IMG/VR virus record: IMGVR_UViG_3300035698_012864
Span: 1 to 47,355 of that record
Strand: one strand, 5' to 3'
Origin: a virus
Length of the DNA stretch: 47,355 nt
The notes beneath the pieces were generated by a model. The model had not been told where the DNA came from. It searched no databases and worked only from the letters and a program-made list of their open reading frames with translations. Below are positions 42,528 to 47,355 of the stretch, piece by piece. Positions within the stretch are counted from its first letter, which is position 1. The number at the start of each line of letters is the position of its first letter. The position numbers and the translations under genes are program-made.

Positions 42528-42553
42528 TAATTGCCATCTAATAAATGTGTAAT

Positions 42554-44314
42554 CTAGATAATGTAGAAATTCAGGTGAATTTGCTCAATCACACGAGTTG
42601 GGTTAAGAGTAATATTGACATGACACTGCTTTGCCTTAATCTCGTATTCAGATGCACCAACCTCTATACTATAATTGTACAAACCACGCTTGTTCTGAAT
42701 CATCTTGAGGAACTTATCAATATTGCTACTGATACGACCCCAAGTCTCTTCATCATTCAATTCGAATATGTAGAACTTACAGAATTGCTCAAGCGCACGT
42801 TTGATATAAAGAACCAAACGAGTAATGTTTAAGTCTTGCATTGCTGTAGGACGCTTCTGTGAAGTGAGCTGACCCCAAACAGTGTAACCAACGTTGAACT
42901 TAACAATTGGGTTAATTTGCTCAAGATACAATTGATCTCTATCACCTTGCCTTGGACTATAACGAATTCTCTTAATCTTTGGAAGAGTTGCACGGTTGAA
43001 CCCAGCAGGTGCCCACCAAAGTTCTGCAACATTGTCAGTATAAGGAACAATGTTAGCCAAGTGATATACAGGAGTGACCCAAATATCTCTTCCAGTAAAT
43101 TTATCACTGATCTTAGAATAACTGTCATATAGTGCTACATGATAGGTATTGAATGTGTAGTACAGTTGACGTGCTGTAATTGCGGCACTTGCAGATTTGT
43201 TATCACCGATATCCATAAGGGCAACACAGTCTGCACGATCAATTACTAAGTCATGAATATATGTTTTGACATCTCTTGGATAACCACCATCAAGTACAAT
43301 GGTAAAGTAGTAGTTATCTGTATCAAGTACTTCATCAACATAATCTGGATTACCATAACCTTCATAGTCATTGTTAACTCTTGCAAGTGTACCAGTATAT
43401 GCGTTTTGAAGTAATGTAGTAGCCTTAACAACATCTAAGGTTTCTACAAAGAGATCATCATCTCCACCACCATTGGCAAGAATGACTGCGCCATCTAGGA
43501 ACGGAAGTGACCAATCACATCCAGATAATTCCATTGCACGGCAGGAATCACGATCAGCAACAACCACAAGATCATCAAAATATTGATTAACTACGTCTTC
43601 AATAAACATTGATAAACCTGATTCCATCTTCTCTGGATTAAAGGATATTTCAAATGTTGCTTCGATTCCATATGAATCTACCCACTGACCAGTGTCTGGG
43701 TCATAATCTTGTATTTCTTGTCTCTTGTAAATATCCAATACATAAATGCCTTCTGCTGCACGTACTGTATTAGCATGAGGAGTAATGGAAATCTTAAAGT
43801 AATTGTACCATTCTCCACGTCCACGTCCACGGATCATCAACGCAGATGTATACTCTGCTGTGTCATATGGAGCAGGAACATTGTCTGCTACAGTTTCAGA
43901 TAGATCCACTGAATTCACAATTAAATCAACTTCAGAACCATCATTCATTCCTGTAGCAGATGTAAGTGCTAGTGTGGATGTTTGATCAGTCCCATAGTAT
44001 CCAGTGTTCTCACCAACAAACAACATATTTCCATAAGTTGCTGTTTCTGGCATAACACGGATGACATATAATGAATCAGAATTCCTAAGGAACGAGTCTG
44101 CAACATACATACCCTGTCCGTAAGTTGATCCACCATAGTTAATGTTTGGTTCACCAAACTCCATGTAGAAATCTCTTGCGTTTGTAAAGATTAACTCATT
44201 GTCTCGACCCTTCTCAGACACAATACAAATAAACCCAATCGTGCTGGGGACATTTCTAACGTATTCAGAAAGATCTATAATTTTCGTATACACACCCGGT
44301 GATACATAAGCCAT
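42554..44314 (-). CDS. tail sheath protein (gp18-like)
   Basis: 586 residues. It starts MAYVSPGVYTKIIDLSEYV, the typical sheath N-terminus (SPGVY), followed by PSTIGFICIVSEKG. The C-terminal third has VGYTVWGQLTS...MQDLNITRLVLYIKRAL and an RVIEQIHLNFYI end, the conserved core of contractile sheaths that forms the inter-subunit handshake. The middle is a variable insertion. Contraction drives tube penetration. GGAGGT precedes the ATG. A GGAC-type motif lies 62 bases upstream and a strong terminator follows, so it is monocistronic. Confidence 0.95.
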   Translation of the reverse strand: MAYVSPGVYTKIIDLSEYVRNVPSTIGFICIVSEKGRDNELIFTNARDFYMEFGEPNINYGGSTYGQGMYVADSFLRNSDSLYVIRVMPETATYGNMLFVGENTGYYGTDQTSTLALTSATGMNDGSEVDLIVNSVDLSETVADNVPAPYDTAEYTSALMIRGRGRGEWYNYFKISITPHANTVRAAEGIYVLDIYKRQEIQDYDPDTGQWVDSYGIEATFEISFNPEKMESGLSMFIEDVVNQYFDDLVVVADRDSCRAMELSGCDWSLPFLDGAVILANGGGDDDLFVETLDVVKATTLLQNAYTGTLARVNNDYEGYGNPDYVDEVLDTDNYYFTIVLDGGYPRDVKTYIHDLVIDRADCVALMDIGDNKSASAAITARQLYYTFNTYHVALYDSYSKISDKFTGRDIWVTPVYHLANIVPYTDNVAELWWAPAGFNRATLPKIKRIRYSPRQGDRDQLYLEQINPIVKFNVGYTVWGQLTSQKRPTAMQDLNITRLVLYIKRALEQFCKFYIFELNDEETWGRISSNIDKFLKMIQNKRGLYNYSIEVGASEYEIKAKQCHVNITLNPTRVIEQIHLNFYII

Positions 44315-44360
44315 AATTCAAATACCTCCAAGTAAAAGGAATCGACTTTCACTAAACTAA

Positions 44361-44378
44361 ATTCATAACTTTGTCCTT
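44361..44378 (-). promoter_or_regulatory. GGAC-type late promoter candidate (tail sheath gene)
   Basis: AAGGACAAAGTTATGAAT on the minus strand, GGAC 62 bases upstream of the sheath ATG. The 182-base gap to the next plus-strand gene also holds the palindrome at 44437. Confidence 0.55.
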
Positions 44379-44436
44379 GCTAGAATCAACTAGATTGTGG
44401 TGTTTAGCGTTTATATAGATACCTATAAGAATGTCG

Positions 44437-44454
44437 GGTTCTATGCATAGAACC
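44437..44454. promoter_or_regulatory. perfect 18-bp palindrome, operator candidate
   Basis: GGTTCTATGCATAGAACC is fully self-complementary. It lies 42 bases upstream of the first gene of the GC-rich cassette, next to an AT-rich TATATATTAAAT stretch. A dimeric regulator site is more likely than a terminator because no U-tract follows. Confidence 0.5.
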
Positions 44455-44496
44455 ATATATATTAAATAGTGTATGAAGCACACTAACGGAGGGAAG

Positions 44497-44595
44497 ATGA
44501 GCTTATTGGATAAGTTACGGTGTGAGATGGACCTGCTCCACTGGGAGTTGGATGAAACGAAACGATTAGTCGCAACCAGCCAGGATATCTGGTAG
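44497..44595 (+). CDS. microprotein, 32 aa, first gene of the GC-rich cassette
   Basis: ACGGAGGGAAG gives an excellent ribosome binding site before the ATG. The product begins MSLLDKLRCEMDLLHWELDE and ends QDIW, a short amphipathic helix with Leu/Trp positions. The next gene follows after ten bases. Function unknown; it is below the length at which chance can be excluded, but the binding site and spacing argue that it is translated. Confidence 0.55.
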   Translation: MSLLDKLRCEMDLLHWELDETKRLVATSQDIW

Positions 44596-44605
44596 AAAGA
44601 AACCC

Positions 44606-44863
44606 ATGACACTTTTTGAAATTAACAAGCATGTGATGATGTCGTGTATCGGGCGCAGATTCCTCAAACCGGATGACACCGGGGTAAAGGGAACGTTGCC
44701 GATGATCTCTATGAATGAGATCAATGTCGTTGCTACAACCCGCGTTCAGCATAACGAATGGTTGCTGGAACGAATGAAATGGTACGAATTCAATTACGCC
44801 TTTTTCAATGCGTTTATCGACGCAGAAGTCGCAACCGTAATCGCAGAACACCAGGCCTACTAA
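44606..44863 (+). CDS. hypothetical protein, 85 aa (GC-rich cassette)
   Basis: Helical small protein with RRFLKPDDTG in the N-terminal half and LLERMKWYEFNYAFFNAFIDA near the end. Its codon choice (GCG, CGC, CCG, GTC) is unlike the flanking tail genes, which use A/T at third positions. The ribosome binding site is weak (AGAAAGAAACCC). No family is recognised. Confidence 0.6.
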   Translation: MTLFEINKHVMMSCIGRRFLKPDDTGVKGTLPMISMNEINVVATTRVQHNEWLLERMKWYEFNYAFFNAFIDAEVATVIAEHQAY

Positions 44864-44907
44864 AAGTAGCTGGTCCAACAACGTATCTGAAAGGACTGAG
44901 TGTATAA

Positions 44908-45198
44908 ATGTCTGAAGTACATATCATCCACGTGGAGTATCATCGCAATTGTCACGAAGATGGACCCATTGCATGGGCGCAACGAGAGCTTCCTGATAAC
45001 GCCGATTGTGATCTCATTAAGAAGCTCCTTACTGAGACTGTAACCGCGGCGTTATACAGCCTCATGAATTGGATCTATTCTCAAGGAAAGTTCACTGGAG
45101 ACTACGATCTTAACGACTTTGATATGAGGTTGTACTCATATACACGGGATGGGTTGGCAACTCCGATGACATTACCACCTCCTCGTCCGGAGTTGTGA
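44908..45198 (+). CDS. hypothetical protein, 96 aa (GC-rich cassette)
   Basis: GAAAGGACTGAG lies ~12-17 bases upstream of the ATG. The protein has an N-terminal strand with several His residues (VHIIHVEYHRNCHEDG), a helical middle and a Pro-rich end (LPPPRPEL). Composition is GC-richer than the phage average. No family is recognised. The next gene starts one base after its stop. Confidence 0.6.
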   Translation: MSEVHIIHVEYHRNCHEDGPIAWAQRELPDNADCDLIKKLLTETVTAALYSLMNWIYSQGKFTGDYDLNDFDMRLYSYTRDGLATPMTLPPPRPEL

Positions 45199-45199
45199 T

Positions 45200-45547
45200 A
45201 TGGCAGAACGGCCGTGGTGGTGGCCTACGGAAGCTAATGAGGCTTGGGCCAAAAACTTTCGGAAAAGATATGGTGTAAGCGGGGAGATACCTCTCAAACG
45301 ACTGAAGGATAATGCCAATCAAGGACGAGGCTGGGTAGTAACATGGGACCACTCGGACAATGCGTATGAAGAGTACAAGAAGATGGCGGAGATGTTGGTG
45401 AAGATGGAGAATGCTCTGAAGATCATCCGGGCAGACATACGGTATCTGGTAGAGGAGGGAACTCTGCCAGCGAATGTGGTTACTACACATCCGTCAATTA
45501 CCGGGTTAGATCAATTGTTGAAAGAGTGTGCAGGAACAACTGAGTGA
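45200..45547 (+). CDS. hypothetical protein, 115 aa (GC-rich cassette)
   Basis: The start lies one base after the previous stop, with GGAG upstream, so the two are cotranslated. A Trp-rich N-terminus (RPWWWPTEANEAW) is followed by a charged helical region (YEEYKKMAEMLVKMENALKI) that may form a coiled coil. It is the most GC-rich gene of the cassette and is closed by a bidirectional terminator. No family is recognised. Confidence 0.65.
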   Translation: MAERPWWWPTEANEAWAKNFRKRYGVSGEIPLKRLKDNANQGRGWVVTWDHSDNAYEEYKKMAEMLVKMENALKIIRADIRYLVEEGTLPANVVTTHPSITGLDQLLKECAGTTE

Positions 45548-45559
45548 ACTTCATTCGTG

Positions 45560-45594
45560 AAAAAATGGGAGTCCGTTGAGGGCTCCCATTTTTT
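45560..45594. terminator. bidirectional intrinsic terminator
   Basis: AAAAAATGGGAG and CTCCCATTTTTT form a 12-bp stem, extended by TCC/GGG around GTTGA. T runs lie on both strands, so it can end the plus-strand cassette and the minus-strand terminase paralogue. On the minus strand the tail reads ATTTTTTCACG. Confidence 0.9.
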
Positions 45595-45609
45595 TGTTTG
45601 ATTTTATGT

Positions 45610-46347
45610 CTAGATTAATTCAAATTCTTTCTTCATTCTGGTACTATGAGACGCTGTCAAATTCTTAATCGTATCAGCATTCATATACTCATCTTCATTT
45701 AGATAATCATAATGCATATACAATGGTGTAAAACCAGTCTGTCCCATCATTGTATCATTCCATGTATTTTGAAACCATGTATCACCACTTCCACCAGATG
45801 ATGCTATTATCATTTTATATAGAGGATCTTTTTGCTGATATGCACGGGCGGCTATTCCCATCATAACAGGCCAAGCTTCCGCCATATGAGCAATCCATCC
45901 AGCATTATTGACTATTACTATATTTGGTTGCTTCGAGCACAATACTTTTTCAGCATGTTGACGGTTAGGTGCTACAACATCTCCATATATCGTACACCCA
46001 TTTGTTAAACGTATGATATTAGGACCCTTAGTCACATAGTCTACTTGAAGTGCTTTTGGAAATTTATCTATTTTGCGTATACATTTTTCTATAAATCGAC
46101 CAACTGAATCCCAACTTCTATCTACATATGCTATCTCAACATTCTCATGTTGAACAGTCATGTAATATGCACATATGCATGATAGTAATTTATCAACACC
46201 CACTTGTCTAGAATGTAACATTATTGTTTCTGTATGTTTATTGATAGATCTCAGTGCATACCGTTGTAGCACATTCAATTTTAATGGAGATGTCTCACCA
46301 TATCTATCTCTAGTCATATTTCTTTCTATAAATGTTTGACTAATCAC
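45610..46347 (-). CDS. terminase-like ATPase-domain paralogue with degenerate catalytic motifs
   Basis: 245 residues from a GTG start (GAGG eight bases upstream). The frame aligns along its length with the ATPase half of the terminase at 19297: LHSRQVGVDK against LKSRQIGMST, LTNGCTIYGDVVAPNRQHAEKV against MENGCQLHTEAVSRENPGKV, NIVIVNNAGWI against NMLIVDEAAHI, and IIASSGGSGDTWF against IILSTPNKTEGIGKWF. The Walker A Ser/Thr is replaced (D52-K53), and the Walker B Asp-Glu pair is Asn-Asn (147-148), so ATP hydrolysis is unlikely. It stops where the nuclease half would begin. The intact frame, normal start and conserved length argue for a maintained protein instead of debris. A regulatory or structural packaging role is inference. 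Confidence 0.75.
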   Translation of the reverse strand: MISQTFIERNMTRDRYGETSPLKLNVLQRYALRSINKHTETIMLHSRQVGVDKLLSCICAYYMTVQHENVEIAYVDRSWDSVGRFIEKCIRKIDKFPKALQVDYVTKGPNIIRLTNGCTIYGDVVAPNRQHAEKVLCSKQPNIVIVNNAGWIAHMAEAWPVMMGIAARAYQQKDPLYKMIIASSGGSGDTWFQNTWNDTMMGQTGFTPLYMHYDYLNEDEYMNADTIKNLTASHSTRMKKEFELI

Positions 46348-46357
46348 TATAATACCT

Positions 46358-47355
46358 CTACATGTTATTCAAAAAGTTAGCAACGTCTTCTAAGGTTTGG
46401 CTCCAATGCCCACCATTTCGGATTACCATTTCACCAACCGCCTTCAATGATTTGAGTTGGACATCAGTAAATTGAGTAACCCCATCCTTCTCTACAAAAC
46501 AAAAGATAGTTTTTTCTGGACGTTTATTACTATCATCAATCACTTCAGCAATGGGATATACTCCTGTCATTCTTGGAGTAATTACATACAAACAAAACTC
46601 GCACGATTCTCGTTGTTTGATCTCTTCAGCCATGCAATCTTCAGTCCAATCATCTACTACAGGATTGAAATAATCTATCTTCAGAAGCTTGATTAACCTT
46701 TCTCTCCAATCTGATTTATTGCATGTTCCACCTAAAAATACTTTCGGCATAGGATTATCCTTTTTTGTTTTACCATTAACCAAAGTTTCAAATTTATCCA
46801 TTAGACCCTTCTCACCGCACTCTTCTACTACTTTAAGGAACGCTGCCAATTCATCATCACGAGACATATCAAACTGTACATCCCATAATTCTAGTTCCAT
46901 TGCAATTTCTACACGAGCAACATATGATAGTTCAAGATATTTGTATGTAAGTAGTCTTTTAGTTAGATATTCTGGATTGGACGGAATGTGTCTACATACA
47001 TAATCATGCTTATATGCATCAAATGTTATAAGTGTTAAATCAGTTACTAATCCAGTTGCATCTATCTTCCCTAACCCTCTAACTCCAAAATAAGAAGTGC
47101 CTGAGTTGAATGCTTTACCCATATCATTATCTAATGGTTCACAATCCGCATATAACACATTCCCTTCAAATTGAAAGTTACTTAACGTGCATACTGCATT
47201 CCTATACTGTACAGTGATAGAATTGATAGCAAGTTCTGTTGTCGATGGTTCATACTCACATAATAAAAACCCATCTTTATGTTTGGCTAATTCTCTTTCC
47301 ATATCTTTTTTGAGAAATATTTTACCTGTTCTAGTAGGTTTTCCACATGTTAAAA
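46358..47355 (-). CDS. prohead-protease-like region fused to a nucleoside 2-deoxyribosyltransferase-like domain (5' partial)
   Basis: The frame stays open to the right edge (in-frame KPTRTGKIFLKKD before the first visible ATG at 47302), so the gene probably starts outside the window. The C-terminal ~130 residues (KVFLGGTCNKSDWRERL, FNPVVDDWTED, YVITPRMTGVYPIAEVID) match the PF15891-type nucleoside 2-deoxyribosyltransferase-like family. The N-terminal ~130 residues follow the outline of phage prohead proteases: an N/T-R-x-G-K start, CEYEPSTTELAI where GHP..(I/D)L is usual, and YFGVRGLGKID where GVSSRG is usual. The protease His and Ser are therefore apparently absent. The second assignment is tentative. 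Confidence 0.6.
   Translation of the reverse strand, partial: LTCGKPTRTGKIFLKKDMERELAKHKDGFLLCEYEPSTTELAINSITVQYRNAVCTLSNFQFEGNVLYADCEPLDNDMGKAFNSGTSYFGVRGLGKIDATGLVTDLTLITFDAYKHDYVCRHIPSNPEYLTKRLLTYKYLELSYVARVEIAMELELWDVQFDMSRDDELAAFLKVVEECGEKGLMDKFETLVNGKTKKDNPMPKVFLGGTCNKSDWRERLIKLLKIDYFNPVVDDWTEDCMAEEIKQRESCEFCLYVITPRMTGVYPIAEVIDDSNKRPEKTIFCFVEKDGVTQFTDVQLKSLKAVGEMVIRNGGHWSQTLEDVANFLNNM

Noticed and set aside
44483-44881. 132-codon minus-strand frame across the first cassette genes
   Set aside because: It is antisense to two better-supported plus-strand genes, and its composition is that of a shadow frame.
45110-45490. 126-codon minus-strand frame within the cassette
   Set aside because: It shadows the 45200 gene, which has a ribosome binding site, coupling to the previous gene and a terminator.
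1-47355. tRNA genes, CRISPR arrays and insertion sequences
   Set aside because: Looked for clover-leaf-like blocks with CCA ends, evenly spaced direct repeats and transposase motifs. None was convincing by eye; a tRNAscan-type run would be decisive.

Overview
The window is a dense, AT-rich stretch of a large tailed bacteriophage genome, most likely a jumbo phage with a contractile tail. The evidence is a complete large terminase, tail sheath, tail tube, gp25-like and gp6-like baseplate proteins, a 2318-residue tape-measure-like protein, and two complete subunits of a multisubunit RNA polymerase. No rRNA, tRNA, CRISPR array or insertion sequence was seen. The host cannot be named. Strong AGGAGG-type ribosome binding sites and several peptidoglycan-cleaving domains fit a bacterial host.

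Layout. At 1-2210 (+) are small genes, including a membrane-anchored 3D-domain protein. At 2268-9092 (+) lie RNA polymerase beta' and beta, each as one polypeptide and in the order beta' then beta, followed by a GTP cyclohydrolase I-like enzyme. At 9099-12856 (+) are mostly unknown genes plus a nucleotidyltransferase-like protein, ending at a terminator. At 12921-15811 (+) is a MoxR-type AAA ATPase paired with a DUF2201-type metallopeptidase/VWA protein. At 16188-31411 (+) are membrane proteins, a possible baseplate hub, the terminase, the tape-measure-like protein with three peptidoglycan hydrolase domains, and a tail-tube junction candidate. At 31408-39336 (-) is a tail/baseplate operon: tube, tail assembly chaperone with a frameshifted extension, gp25, small baseplate genes, gp6-like wedge and an unknown gene. 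At 39655-42444 (+) is a plus-strand insert: an archaeo-eukaryotic-primase-like protein, a cysteine-rich protein, a long heptapeptide-repeat protein and a zinc-ribbon protein. At 42554-44314 (-) is the tail sheath. At 44497-45547 (+) is a compositionally distinct, more GC-rich cassette of four small genes. At 45610-47355 (-) are an ATPase-only terminase paralogue with substituted catalytic residues and a protein ending in a nucleoside 2-deoxyribosyltransferase-like domain.

Regulation. Six late-gene leaders on both strands carry the oriented motif AAGGAC(A/T)AA followed by an AT-rich stretch. This is a candidate recognition element for the phage polymerase. One leader, upstream of the primase-like gene, instead has an extended -10 box of host sigma70 type. 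Strong intrinsic terminators separate the late units.

Main points for follow-up: the dead-looking terminase paralogue beside a possibly degenerate prohead-protease/deoxyribosyltransferase fusion; the GGAC promoter family; a T6-C recoding site in the tail assembly chaperone; the heptapeptide-repeat protein with a sheath-like strong ribosome binding site; and the foreign-looking cassette.
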